Source of the DNA: Candidatus Pelearchaeum sp.
GTDB taxonomy: Archaea; Thermoproteota; Nitrososphaeria_A; Caldarchaeales; Caldarchaeaceae
DNA: 23,468 nt
Assembly: GCA_015520425.1 (NCBI GenBank)
Contig: WAQC01000138.1
Location: forward strand, 1 to 23,468
Reading direction: 5' to 3'
Below are positions 6,709 to 13,965 of this stretch, piece by piece. Position 1 is the first letter of the stretch. Each line of letters opens with the position of its first letter. The notes beneath the pieces are model-generated. The model was not told where the DNA came from. It was given only the letters and a program-made list of their open reading frames with translations, and did not search any database. The position numbers and the translations under genes are program-made.

Positions 6709-7491
6709 ATGAAGATACATTTCCTCGGAACTGGCAGTATAGTTCCCACAGAGGGACGCTTCGCCAGCGGAATACTCATAGAGGCCAGTAACATCAAGCT
6801 ACTACTAGACTGCGGGCCAGGATGCATAGAGAAACTACGACGCATAGGAGTATATCCACAAGACTTGAACGCCCTACTAATCACCCACTTCCACGTAGAC
6901 CACGTGTCGGATATGCTACCCTTGATTAAAGCACGCGCCTACGGCCGCGACGGCTTCCCAGCACTACCCCCACAAATGCTGGAGATTCTCGGCCCTAAAG
7001 GCCTTGAGAAACTAGTCAGACACCTAGTGGTGGATATCACCGAGTTTAGCTACATCTCACGCATGATGCGCTGCTTCAACTATCTCAAACTTACAGAGCT
7101 ATCACATGGCGATAAGCTCTTCCGCGGCGACTGGAGCGTGGAAGTAGCAGAGGTAGAACACTATAATGGTATAGCGTATAAAGTCGTTGTAGAGGATAAG
7201 AGCATCGTTTACTCAGGGGATACGCTGCCTGATAAGAGGCTTATAGAGCTGGCACGGGGGTGTGACCTCCTAATACATGAATGCTCATTTCCGCATGAAA
7301 CGCTTATAGGCAAACATACATCAGATAAACAGCTTGCTGAAATTCTTGGAGAGGTAAAAGCCAAGAAGGTGGCCGTAGTTCATCTTTATCCAGCTTGGGA
7401 GGGCCGTGAGGAGACGCTAGTGGAACAACTTTCAAAAGCCTCCAGAGCTGATATCCATGTAGCAAGAGACATGGATATAATTGAACTATAA
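6709..7491 (+). CDS. RNase Z-like metallo-beta-lactamase fold hydrolase
   Basis: A 260-residue metallo-beta-lactamase fold protein. The HFHVDH metal motif is at residues 60-65, after FLGTGSIVPT and LLLDCGPG. Later metal ligands are visible in HYNGIAYKV, YSGDTLPD and the C-terminal VVHLYPAW. The arrangement resembles RNase Z and relatives (SGDT, HECSF near residues 190-195), but it is shorter than typical archaeal RNase Z of about 300 residues. It may instead be a related phosphodiesterase or arylsulfatase-type hydrolase. An AAGGAG site near 6693-6698 precedes ATG 6709. It follows moaB by six bases and is probably co-transcribed. Confidence 0.8.
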   Translation: MKIHFLGTGSIVPTEGRFASGILIEASNIKLLLDCGPGCIEKLRRIGVYPQDLNALLITHFHVDHVSDMLPLIKARAYGRDGFPALPPQMLEILGPKGLEKLVRHLVVDITEFSYISRMMRCFNYLKLTELSHGDKLFRGDWSVEVAEVEHYNGIAYKVVVEDKSIVYSGDTLPDKRLIELARGCDLLIHECSFPHETLIGKHTSDKQLAEILGEVKAKKVAVVHLYPAWEGREETLVEQLSKASRADIHVARDMDIIEL

Positions 7492-7530
7492 AAAGACTCA
7501 ATTAGCGGCAATGGGGGGAGTAATAGGTAT

Positions 7531-8052
7531 ATGATACTCTCAGACTTTGACCTCTGGAACTATCTGAGAAGCAAGCGCCTAGTGATAGACCCTTTTGAAG
7601 ATGAGATAGTTAGAGAGAACGGACTTGACCTCCGCATAGGGAGACATATAGCGAGGTTTAAACAAACCAACGAGGAGCTAGACACTAAGAATTCAGATAT
7701 AACACAGTTCTATACGCTTGAGGAGGGAGATTCGTTCATTATAAAGCCGCATGAACATGTTCTGCTCCATACAATTGAGTACATGAAGCTCCCCACAGAT
7801 TTGATGGGATTTGTAAATCTGAGGAGCAGCTATGCGCGTATAGGTCTTACGATACCACCAACCATAATAGATGCTAACTTTGAAGGACAGCTCACCATAG
7901 AGCTTGTAGGGAGCGATTTTCCAGTTAGACTCCACGCTGGAGAGCGATTCCTTCATGTGGTCTTTGCCCGACTTTCTTCGCCTGTTGAAAAGCCGTATAT
8001 GGGCAAGTATCAGGGCCAGCGCGGAGTTCGGCTTCCTTCATTCAATAAATAA
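7531..8052 (+). CDS. dcd: dCTP deaminase
   Basis: A 173-residue protein of the dCTP deaminase/dUTPase family. Signatures are the N-terminal ENGLDLRIG, VNLRSSYARIGLTIPPTIID, and FEGQLTIELVG with the catalytic glutamate. The C-terminal GKYQGQRGVRLP closes over the nucleotide. It converts dCTP to dUTP, or to dUMP in bifunctional archaeal versions, supplying dTMP synthesis; sequence alone does not decide which. A GGGGGGAG run at about 7513-7520 precedes ATG 7531. Its last 15 bases overlap the convergent moaD gene. Confidence 0.9.
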   Translation: MILSDFDLWNYLRSKRLVIDPFEDEIVRENGLDLRIGRHIARFKQTNEELDTKNSDITQFYTLEEGDSFIIKPHEHVLLHTIEYMKLPTDLMGFVNLRSSYARIGLTIPPTIIDANFEGQLTIELVGSDFPVRLHAGERFLHVVFARLSSPVEKPYMGKYQGQRGVRLPSFNK

Positions 8053-8340
8053 AATGGAATAGCCCCCAGCTATAGGTGGAAGTATAACCACAGTATCCCC
8101 TTCCCTAAGCCGTATTTCATCCACCTTATCCAACTCTACATTTTCCCCATTCAACGCTAATGCGAATCCCCGCCTGAGGCGAGGTGCTCCTTCAAAGACT
8201 AAGCCAGCTAGACGCTCATACCTTGCCGCAATAGCTCTAAGCAAATCGCCCACAGTAGCACCCTCTTCTAGCTCAAAAAAATCACGCTCAACACCAGTAG
8301 CTTCTCTCAGAAAGGCGTAGAACCTTGTCTCAACCTTCAT
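8038..8340 (-). CDS. moaD: MoaD-family ubiquitin-like sulfur carrier with extra tail after Gly-Gly
   Basis: A 100-residue beta-grasp protein: TRFYAFLREATGVERDFFEL, then LNGENV...LREGDTVVILPPIAGG. MoaD carries sulfur as a thiocarboxylate on its C-terminal Gly-Gly and feeds molybdopterin synthase with MoaE. Here the Gly-Gly (residues 92-93) is followed by seven more residues, YSILFIE. The tail includes codons read antisense to the end of dcd, as if the original stop had been lost. A tailed MoaD would need trimming before activation, or it may not be functional. A GGAGGG site within the end of moaE, seven to eight bases upstream, serves ATG 8340. It starts immediately after the moaE stop, as one operon. 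Confidence 0.85.
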   Translation of the reverse strand: MKVETRFYAFLREATGVERDFFELEEGATVGDLLRAIAARYERLAGLVFEGAPRLRRGFALALNGENVELDKVDEIRLREGDTVVILPPIAGGYSILFIE

Positions 8341-8784
8341 CTAAGCGCCCTCCAGCCACTTATAGCTTCCGTCAACATATACTTCCTTCTTGAAGAGAGC
8401 TGGCTCGCGTTTATATCGTTCAACAGCCTCGCGGAGACCTTGGAAAACACCGTCGCGCGAAGCACCTGCTACAGCCACCAGAACTATCGGCTCACCCAGC
8501 TCAAACCTTCCTATTAGATGCCATATCCCAACGAAGGTGAGGCCATATTTCTCTTTGGTCTCCTCACAGATTTTAGACAAAGACTTATTGGCATGCTCAA
8601 CGTAAGACTCCATTTCAAGAAGCATCACATCCTTCTCGCCGCGTCCAGCTTTTTTGGTAATCCCCAGGAAGAATGATACGGCACCTACACTACCATCACT
8701 AACCAAGCCCAAAACGGCATTTATAACATCCCCCAAATCCAGCCGACCCTTCTCATAAACTCCAGAGGCAGGAACAGAACGCAT
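8341..8784 (-). CDS. moaE: Molybdopterin synthase catalytic subunit MoaE
   Basis: MoaE, 147 residues from ATG 8784; an adjoining TTG at 8787 would add one residue and is less likely. Signatures are SVGAVSFFLGITKKAGRGE, LLEMESYVEHANKSL, GIWHLIGRFELGEP and the C-terminal RYKREPALFKKEVYVDGSYKW with the catalytic lysines. MoaE with two MoaD chains converts cyclic pyranopterin monophosphate to molybdopterin. It is the first gene of a moaE-moaD pair pointing away from the long non-coding gap. A TATA-like CCATATATCC lies about 27 bases upstream of the ATG, so the transcript may be leaderless. Confidence 0.92.
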   Translation of the reverse strand: MRSVPASGVYEKGRLDLGDVINAVLGLVSDGSVGAVSFFLGITKKAGRGEKDVMLLEMESYVEHANKSLSKICEETKEKYGLTFVGIWHLIGRFELGEPIVLVAVAGASRDGVFQGLREAVERYKREPALFKKEVYVDGSYKWLEGA

Positions 8785-8806
8785 CAACCCACTATATATA
8801 ACACCA

Positions 8807-8816
8807 CCATATATCC
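8807..8816 (-). promoter_or_regulatory. TATA box for moaE-moaD
   Basis: On the minus strand the sequence reads GGATATATGG, centred about 27 bases from ATG 8784, which predicts transcription starting at or next to the start codon. A second TATATATA stretch at 8793-8800 is too close to the ATG for archaeal spacing. Confidence 0.4.
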
Positions 8817-8872
8817 ATAACGCCGAATTTCAAGAAAGACCCATTACAGGCTTCAGGGTTGGTTATTTTTAG

Positions 8873-8913
8873 AAGGCGGAGACAAAGTCTCGCCTTAGTT
8901 TATTTTTATTATT
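8873..8913 (+). terminator. Hairpin followed by T-rich stretch
   Basis: AAGGCGGAGAC at 8873-8883 pairs with GTCTCGCCTT at 8887-8896, ten base pairs with one bulged G and an AAA loop. A T-rich stretch (GTTTATTTTTATTATT) follows to about 8913. On the plus strand this resembles a terminator, but no plus-strand gene ends nearby, so it may belong to an unannotated transcript. Confidence 0.4.
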
Positions 8914-9152
8914 CCAAAAATCGTTAATCTATGGCATGTTTGTAATAACGTATAAGGTAAACCTTTTTAGATAAAACATAAACCCAAAAGAAATAATTAA
9001 TCACAACGAAAGAATGAAGTATGCATACGAAAAATAGAATACGGTAAGCAAGGTCATCCTGCCCTCTTTTTATACTGTGGGATTACATTGGCTATTGTAT
9101 TAGCGAAGCAACTATCCGACATCCCAACCGATTCGTAACGCTTCCTGCTTGG

Positions 9153-9180
9153 AAAGCCTGATTTTGGGCTTTTCTTTCCT
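9153..9180 (+). terminator. Second hairpin with T-rich tail
   Basis: AAAGCC at 9153-9158 pairs with GGCTTT at 9167-9172 around an eight-base loop, followed by TTCTTTCCTT. About 80 bases upstream is a TTTTTATAC TATA-like box (9067-9075). The two together could bound a short plus-strand RNA of about 80 bases, but nothing in the sequence identifies a known RNA class. Confidence 0.35.
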
Positions 9181-9380
9181 TATCATGCTTTATTGTGTTG
9201 GTCTTTTGTGGATTTATTCAATTCATGTTGAATTATTGTGGCTCTGATTATTCGGTTGGTGGTGAAATACAATAAGAGGTGAGATAGCGCAATTATGTGG
9301 TTATTGGGTATGCGATTTTTCGTATGATACTTTTCGGGCATATTATCTGCCTCGCTTAAAAGATAAAATGTAGATGGTTT

Positions 9381-9641
9381 ATGGTTTACCTCATGAAACG
9401 GGGTAAGAACTCTAAGGTTGATGAGAAGGCTCTTCGCGAGGCAGCTAAGCGGGCATTGGAACAGCCGAGACTGGCTCTTTACTCACCCTTGGCGGCCTGC
9501 GTCTTGAATTACTGGAAGAGCGTAGTACCTAGGTATAGTATTAGTGATGAGCTTGCTAAGATAGTTGAGAGTGAGCTGAGGCGGAGGTGGCCTGCTTTGA
9601 CCGCTAAGGCGAGGAAGGTTATTGAGCGTTCTAAAAAGTGA
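9381..9641 (+). CDS. Small basic protein of unknown function
   Basis: An 86-residue, lysine- and arginine-rich protein I do not recognise. It reads as mostly alpha-helical: an N-terminal basic stretch (MKRGKNSK), a helix with EKALREAAKRALEQP, a middle LAACVLNYWKSVVPRY, and a C-terminal SELRRRWPALTAKARKVIERSKK. The composition would suit nucleic-acid binding or a small helical protein, but there is no diagnostic motif. ATG 9381 or 9393 could be the start. The TATA-like CTTAAAAGA at 9355-9363 favours either a leaderless start at 9381 or a few-base leader before 9393. Codon usage looks like its neighbours. Forty bases separate its stop from the next gene's ATG, in the same direction. Confidence 0.55.
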   Translation: MVYLMKRGKNSKVDEKALREAAKRALEQPRLALYSPLAACVLNYWKSVVPRYSISDELAKIVESELRRRWPALTAKARKVIERSKK

Positions 9642-9680
9642 ATTTGGGTTCTTATAGTGTTTAATGGTGGTTTTAGTGGT

Positions 9681-10502
9681 ATGGAGCTGGAAACACGGCG
9701 CGTGATGGAGGCGGCAGAGGCGGCGTTATCTAATGCTAGGCGTAGGGTTCTGGAGCTTATGGTTTCTGGAGAAGCTTCGCGAAGGCTTTCGCGTGGATTT
9801 TTCGGCGATGTTTCACTTGCCGTTGATGTGGAGGCTGAGCGCGCCATAATAAGCACATTATCAGACCGTCTAGGCAGTGTAGCGTTCGTTACCGAGGAGG
9901 GCGGAATACTAGGAAATGAGGATAACAACGATTATCTAGTCATTATAGACCCTGTTGATGGCAGCAATAATGCGATGGTTGGTATTCCCTTTTTTGCTGG
10001 TGCCCTCGCGATAGCTAAGGGTAGCACCTATTCAGACATAGTTGCTGCGGTTGTTGTGAATTATTCGTCGGGTGAAGTATATAAGGCTGCATCTGGGCAT
10101 GATGCCTCAAAGAACGGCAAGCCTATACGCGTATGCGATGAAGTTCCTCTTAACGAGTCTTTCATAGCGTTTGACCCCCGAATATTAAAGAAGCGGCCCG
10201 AAAAGGGGTTAGAGTTGGTAAGCTCGGTTAAGAATGTGCGTTTCTTTGGTTCTGCGATTCTGGAGAGCTTGCTAGTGGCCGAGGGGAAGCTACATGCATT
10301 TGTTGCCTATCCACGTATAATGCGCCCCCTAGACTTCGTTCCCTCCGCATATATCTTGCAACAGGCTCATGGGGTAGCAGATTGCATAGATGTCCGTTTG
10401 GATGCGCTGAATCTTCTCTCAACCGAGCGCTATGCCATACTTGCAGCCTCAGGCAGCCGTCTCCTAGAGGAGTTGGCGAGACTTCTCACATCATCCGCAT
10501 GA
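9681..10502 (+). CDS. Inositol monophosphatase/fructose-1,6-bisphosphatase family phosphatase
   Basis: A 273-residue metal-dependent phosphatase of the IMPase superfamily, counted from ATG 9681. A GTG at 9657 would add eight residues, but a GGTGG site at 9666-9670 fits ATG 9681 better. Motif 1 is the metal-binding VAFVTEEGG and motif 2 is IIDPVDGSNN. The C-terminal motif reads RPLDFVPSAYI, where the usual WD-x-A-A-G is replaced but the metal-binding Asp is kept. Archaeal members often act on both inositol-1-phosphate and fructose-1,6-bisphosphate, so it could serve gluconeogenesis or inositol-type solute and lipid synthesis. Substrate is not decided by sequence. Confidence 0.82.
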   Translation: MELETRRVMEAAEAALSNARRRVLELMVSGEASRRLSRGFFGDVSLAVDVEAERAIISTLSDRLGSVAFVTEEGGILGNEDNNDYLVIIDPVDGSNNAMVGIPFFAGALAIAKGSTYSDIVAAVVVNYSSGEVYKAASGHDASKNGKPIRVCDEVPLNESFIAFDPRILKKRPEKGLELVSSVKNVRFFGSAILESLLVAEGKLHAFVAYPRIMRPLDFVPSAYILQQAHGVADCIDVRLDALNLLSTERYAILAASGSRLLEELARLLTSSA

Positions 10503-10514
10503 TGCTGGTGAATG

Positions 10515-10524
10515 TTTATTATAT
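10515..10524 (+). promoter_or_regulatory. TATA box for taw1
   Basis: TTTATTATAT lies about 32 bases before ATG 10552. No GGTGA-type site precedes the ATG, which fits a very short leader. Confidence 0.45.
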
Positions 10525-10551
10525 CTCTCTACACGCATATTCTAAGTCATC

Positions 10552-11616
10552 ATGAATCAGGCGATACCGCTGGCCGCTATAACTAGGAAGAAGGCGAGGA
10601 GTGAAATTAGGGATGTGGAGAGGTTTAAGCAGTCAGGCTACCGAATAATAGGGGAGCACTCGGCGGTAAAGGTCTGCCACTGGACAAAATCCGCTCTCCG
10701 CGGAGGAAAGATGTGTTATAAGAGCTGGTATGGCATAGACAGTCATCGTTGCATCCAGCTAACACCAAGCGTCCAGTACTGTAATCTTATGTGCGTTTTC
10801 TGCTGGCGTTTCCATACTCCTAACAGGGTAGCGCCCTATGATGGACAGTGGGACGACCCTGTAGCAATTCTTGACGAGGCTATCAAGGCGCAGCGGCAGT
10901 TGCTCTCAGGGTTTAAGGGGAATCCAAAAGTTAGTAGGGAGAAGTTTATGGAGGCTATGGAGCCTAGGCATATTGCCATCTCGCTTGATGGTGAGCCTAC
11001 GCTTTATCCCAAGCTTGTTGAGTTTATTCAAGAAGCCACACGGCGCGGTATGACCACATTCCTAGTTACAAACGGAACCATGCCTGAGCGGCTATTGGAG
11101 CTACGTGAAAAAGCCCAGCCAACAAGCCTTTACATAAGCCTCTACGGCCCCGATAAGGAGAGCCACATAAGGACTAACAAGCCGCTTATACCCGATAGCT
11201 GGGAGCGGATAATGCGTAGCCTAGAGATAATGCGCGGATTTAGCTCTCGTAAGGTGATTAGGCTTACACTGGTCAAGGGCTATAACATGCACTCCCCAGC
11301 GAAGTACGCTGAGCTTATTAGGATAGCGCAGCCAGATTTTGTAGAGTGTAAAGGTTATATGCACGTTGGTGAGTCGCAGAAGAGGCTGCCGCGCGAAGCC
11401 ATGCCAGACATGAAGGAGATTAGAGAATTCGCCAACGAGCTTGCCTCAGAGCTGGGCTACACCATAGTAGCGGATGACGAGCCTAGCAGGGTTGTTCTAC
11501 TAGCAGACCCAAGCTCACGGTATTACCAGGAGCAGCTCGGAAGAATGCGGCAGGCCAGTAATGAGAATAATGCATATTCGTTAGATGGTGTTGAGGGCTG
11601 CACAGCGAGCGCGTAG
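10552..11616 (+). CDS. taw1: tRNA 4-demethylwyosine synthase (radical SAM)
   Basis: A 354-residue radical-SAM enzyme of the TYW1/Taw1 family. The SAM cluster motif is C77-NLM-C81-VF-C84, followed by WRFHTPNR. Three additional cysteines at 42, 55 and 67 (in KVCHWTKSALRG, KMCYKSWYGI, SHRCIQLTP) match the second iron-sulfur cluster of the family. ISLDGEPTLYPKL and YISLYGPDKE are further signatures. It condenses pyruvate carbons onto N1-methylguanosine at position 37 of tRNA-Phe to form the tricyclic wyosine core, a modification restricted to archaea and eukaryotes. The flavodoxin domain of eukaryotic TYW1 is absent, as expected. Other wyosine genes are not in the window. Confidence 0.92.
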   Translation: MNQAIPLAAITRKKARSEIRDVERFKQSGYRIIGEHSAVKVCHWTKSALRGGKMCYKSWYGIDSHRCIQLTPSVQYCNLMCVFCWRFHTPNRVAPYDGQWDDPVAILDEAIKAQRQLLSGFKGNPKVSREKFMEAMEPRHIAISLDGEPTLYPKLVEFIQEATRRGMTTFLVTNGTMPERLLELREKAQPTSLYISLYGPDKESHIRTNKPLIPDSWERIMRSLEIMRGFSSRKVIRLTLVKGYNMHSPAKYAELIRIAQPDFVECKGYMHVGESQKRLPREAMPDMKEIREFANELASELGYTIVADDEPSRVVLLADPSSRYYQEQLGRMRQASNENNAYSLDGVEGCTASA

Positions 11617-11642
11617 AAGAGACGCAACTAGAGAATAGTGAG

Positions 11643-12779
11643 ATGATTCAAGCCATACAGCAGCAGATAGATAAGGTATTGGAGAGACCGCATAATAGTT
11701 GGTTTGAATATCTACGCCGCTTTCTGGGCAGGTTTATACTAAGCAATATAACACCTGGGGCTGGTTATCTCGGTGTATGGGCGCGGGATGCGGCGTTTAT
11801 TCTCTATGGCTGGCTTGCTTTGGGCGAGTATGAGCGCGGGCTAAATGCGTGTAGTGAAATATGGGGACATAGAATACGCGAATCCTCCCTGATAGTTGCG
11901 GGAAGAAGCAGAAACACATTCGTACCATCCAAGATAGCAGACCGCGAGTTTAAGAAACGCTTCCAAGGCATGCTCCCCACAACTATACTCAAGGGTTGCC
12001 TAGAAGTTTATGGCGCTGAGCCCGACATAGATTCCACAGCACTTATGATAGACGTCACCTGCAAGCTTTTGAGGCGGGCTGATTCATCTACGAAGCGTAG
12101 TGAGCTTCTACCTCTAGTTGAAAACGCTGCAACAGCTCTCTTGAATAAGGATGTTGATGGCGATATGGTTCTTGAGCAAGGGCCTAACGAGGACTGGATG
12201 GATACCGCTTATAGATATGGAAAAGTTCTCTACTCTAATGTTTGCTGGCTCTCCGCCCTCCGCTCCCTAGCCGAGGTTGATGGGAAGCGTGAAGAGTGGT
12301 ACGATACGTATAATGAGGCTCGGAAAGCTGTTGTTAGGACATTTAGGCTTGATAGTAGTGAGCCAGTCGGGGTTGTTGGCTTAAGAGCATATAAAAAGCA
12401 TGTTTGGCAAGACACAGTACTAGCTGCCGAGCATGTAGATTCTGAGAGCATCGTGAGGCAGCTCTCAAAGAAGCTAGATGCTAAAATAGGCCCGCGCGTG
12501 GTTCATCCACAGCTTCCCATAAGTAGCTGGCGCTCAAGAAAATGGGGCACATATCATAACGGAGCCTTCTGGCCATGGTTCTCTAGTATGCATGCACTCG
12601 CTCTTAACAGGCTTGGCTTCATAGAAGAGTCTTGGCGCATAATGCGTAGCGTTGTAAAGTACTGTCTCTATGAGTGGGTTAATCCCGATAATGAGAGCGG
12701 AAGAGGGCCTAAGCCTTTTAGAACTGGATGTGCTACAGCCTTGGCGGTATTAGCCGAGCTTCATGATGGCGTTGAGTAG
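11643..12779 (+). CDS. Six-hairpin glycosidase-like protein
   Basis: A 378-residue protein resembling (alpha/alpha)6-barrel glycosidases, such as glucoamylase and the amylo-1,6-glucosidase part of glycogen-debranching enzymes. Recognisable stretches are LGVWARDAAFILYGWLALGE near residue 43, DVDGDMVLEQGPNEDWMD near 175-190 with acidic residues in the expected catalytic region, LYSNVCWLSALRSLAEV, and YHNGAFWPWFSSMHALAL near 305. There is no signal peptide, so it is probably cytoplasmic. It is much shorter than complete debranching enzymes and has no extra sugar-binding domain visible. Substrate is unknown; glycogen, trehalose or another oligosaccharide are possible. It follows taw1 by 26 bases and its end overlaps the convergent HIT gene by 30 bases. 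Confidence 0.6.
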   Translation: MIQAIQQQIDKVLERPHNSWFEYLRRFLGRFILSNITPGAGYLGVWARDAAFILYGWLALGEYERGLNACSEIWGHRIRESSLIVAGRSRNTFVPSKIADREFKKRFQGMLPTTILKGCLEVYGAEPDIDSTALMIDVTCKLLRRADSSTKRSELLPLVENAATALLNKDVDGDMVLEQGPNEDWMDTAYRYGKVLYSNVCWLSALRSLAEVDGKREEWYDTYNEARKAVVRTFRLDSSEPVGVVGLRAYKKHVWQDTVLAAEHVDSESIVRQLSKKLDAKIGPRVVHPQLPISSWRSRKWGTYHNGAFWPWFSSMHALALNRLGFIEESWRIMRSVVKYCLYEWVNPDNESGRGPKPFRTGCATALAVLAELHDGVE

Positions 12780-13253
12780 CTTTCTATAGGTTTCTTCTAA
12801 TAGTTCAGGCATGACTTTCGTATTTGCTATAACCGTCATGAAGTTTGTATCACCTTGCCAGCGCGGAACTACATGGATATGAACGTGGTCTGCTATTCCA
12901 GCGCCAGCTACGCGGCCCAGGTTTATACCGATATTAAACGCGTCTGGATTAAGTGCTTCGCTTAAAGCGCGGATAGATAGACTAACAAGCTTCATAACTT
13001 CAAGCCCCTCTTCATCGTCTAAATCCACCACGCTGGCTACATGCCTATATGGGCTCACCATGACATGACCGTTATTGTAGGGAAATCTATTCATTATTAT
13101 GAAAGCTTTCCTCCCCCGTTTGAGGATTAGATTTTCTTCATCTTTATTTTGCTTTGGCTTTGCGCAGAAGATACATTCCTCGTCGTTTTCTTTTGCTGAC
13201 TTTATGTAAGCCATTCTCCAAGGAGCCCAAAGCCTGTCCAAGGCGTTATGCAT
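12750..13253 (-). CDS. HIT family nucleotide hydrolase/transferase
   Basis: A 167-residue HIT protein. The catalytic triad region is DHVHIHVVPRW and the nucleotide-binding part includes FPYNNGHVMVSPYRHV. The opening LWAPWRMAYI and CIFC pair match the branch that includes Ap4A phosphorylase-like and ADP/AMP-lysine hydrolases, where the CxxC helps bind zinc. The exact nucleotide substrate cannot be told. ATG 13253 lies about 20 bases after a CCTTATATAG TATA-like box which overlaps the stop codon of the upstream nuclease gene, so it likely has its own promoter and a very short leader. It overlaps the glycosidase-like gene at its 3' end. Confidence 0.85.
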   Translation of the reverse strand: MHNALDRLWAPWRMAYIKSAKENDEECIFCAKPKQNKDEENLILKRGRKAFIIMNRFPYNNGHVMVSPYRHVASVVDLDDEEGLEVMKLVSLSIRALSEALNPDAFNIGINLGRVAGAGIADHVHIHVVPRWQGDTNFMTVIANTKVMPELLEETYRKLLNAIMKLG

Positions 13254-13266
13254 GTTGGGTTCGGGT

Positions 13267-13276
13267 CTATATAAGG
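13267..13276 (-). promoter_or_regulatory. TATA-like box for the HIT gene
   Basis: The minus strand reads CCTTATATAG, about 14-23 bases before ATG 13253 and overlapping the stop of the nuclease gene. The spacing is a little short, so transcription may start at or just inside the start codon. Confidence 0.35.
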
Positions 13277-13965
13277 AGAGAGGAGCCTCGTAGTTCTTCT
13301 GTCCATCCTTTTCTTAGGTTTGCGCGTATTCCTTCAACAGCTACGATGGCGTCCGCGCTTGATAGAAAGCTTTTGAATGTGTGTATTGGGACTATATAGC
13401 ATCCTTCAGCCATTCTAGTCTCAGGCTCGTATAGCGTTAGTATTGTTGGGAGAAACCTTGTCGTATGACCTCCAGATAGTGTGCTTTCAAGAAGTCCTAC
13501 AAGGGCTTCCGTCCTAGCCTTATGCCTCTCAACAACGCTCCTCAAAGTCTTTCCTACGAGCCTATTCTTCCAGCGCTTACAATCAAAAACAATCGCGCCA
13601 TACTCCTTGGCAGCAAGTACATCAACTTCAAATCGTTTGCCTAGCCTTTTGAATCTGACATTCCTTAATGGTTTGTATCCGATTTTTTCAATCATCTTAG
13701 CCGTGTATGCCTCCATTTCCCGCCAATCTAGGTAGCGTGCAGCTCTTTCAGGCTCATAACCAAGCTTAACGGCTTCAAGCATCAGCTCTACCCGCATATC
13801 AGGTGATAAGGTTTCTAGATTGGGTATATACATCCTAATAGTCTCAGTTACCAGCTCTCTTCCCACGCCAGCCAGCTCGGCTATAGCATCGGGAGTTGGT
13901 GTTGTACCATTTTTGGAGAGTTGGAGAACAGCCACTAGAATCTCGCTGATTATGCGCTGCTTCAT
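13267..13965 (-). CDS. PD-(D/E)XK nuclease-like protein with N-terminal helix-turn-helix
   Basis: A 232-residue protein with two parts. Residues 1-75 look helical and resemble a winged-helix or helix-turn-helix region (TPDAIAELAGVGRELVTETI). Residues 80-180 hold a restriction-endonuclease-like core: FKRLGKRFEVDVLAAKEYG, a beta-strand with Asp, followed by AIVFDCKRWKN, which supplies the D-x-K active site. The pattern fits Mrr-like or archaeal conserved nuclease families, with putative DNA cleavage in repair or defence. No methyltransferase partner is nearby. Its ATG overlaps the cofE stop as ATGA, so translation is coupled to cofE, an odd pairing. Function is inferred from motif only. Confidence 0.65.
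   Translation of the reverse strand: MKQRIISEILVAVLQLSKNGTTPTPDAIAELAGVGRELVTETIRMYIPNLETLSPDMRVELMLEAVKLGYEPERAARYLDWREMEAYTAKMIEKIGYKPLRNVRFKRLGKRFEVDVLAAKEYGAIVFDCKRWKNRLVGKTLRSVVERHKARTEALVGLLESTLSGGHTTRFLPTILTLYEPETRMAEGCYIVPIHTFKSFLSSADAIVAVEGIRANLRKGWTEELRGSSLLI

Larger units (their letters stand above)
8785..9380. other. Long AT-rich intergenic region without a recognisable gene
   Basis: About 600 bases lie between the divergent moaE and small basic protein genes, with no credible protein gene in any frame. Every other gap in the window is 210 bases or less. It contains the moaE promoter at its left end, two hairpins each followed by T-rich DNA on the plus strand, an ATTCAA/TTGAAT hairpin at 9216-9233 and the TATA-like box of the next gene at its right end. 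It is visibly richer in A and T than the flanking genes. I saw no tRNA T-loop signature, direct-repeat array or transposase remnant. Confidence 0.6.

Noticed and set aside
9276..9327. Possible ten-residue leader peptide (MWLLGMRFFV) from ATG 9295 after a GGTGA site
   Set aside because: The spacing of 12 bases is too long, the peptide has no features of an attenuator, and no regulated biosynthetic gene follows.
8785..9380. tRNA, CRISPR array or transposase remnant in the long gap
   Set aside because: No T-loop or acceptor pairing, no spaced direct repeats and no transposase-like translation were seen.
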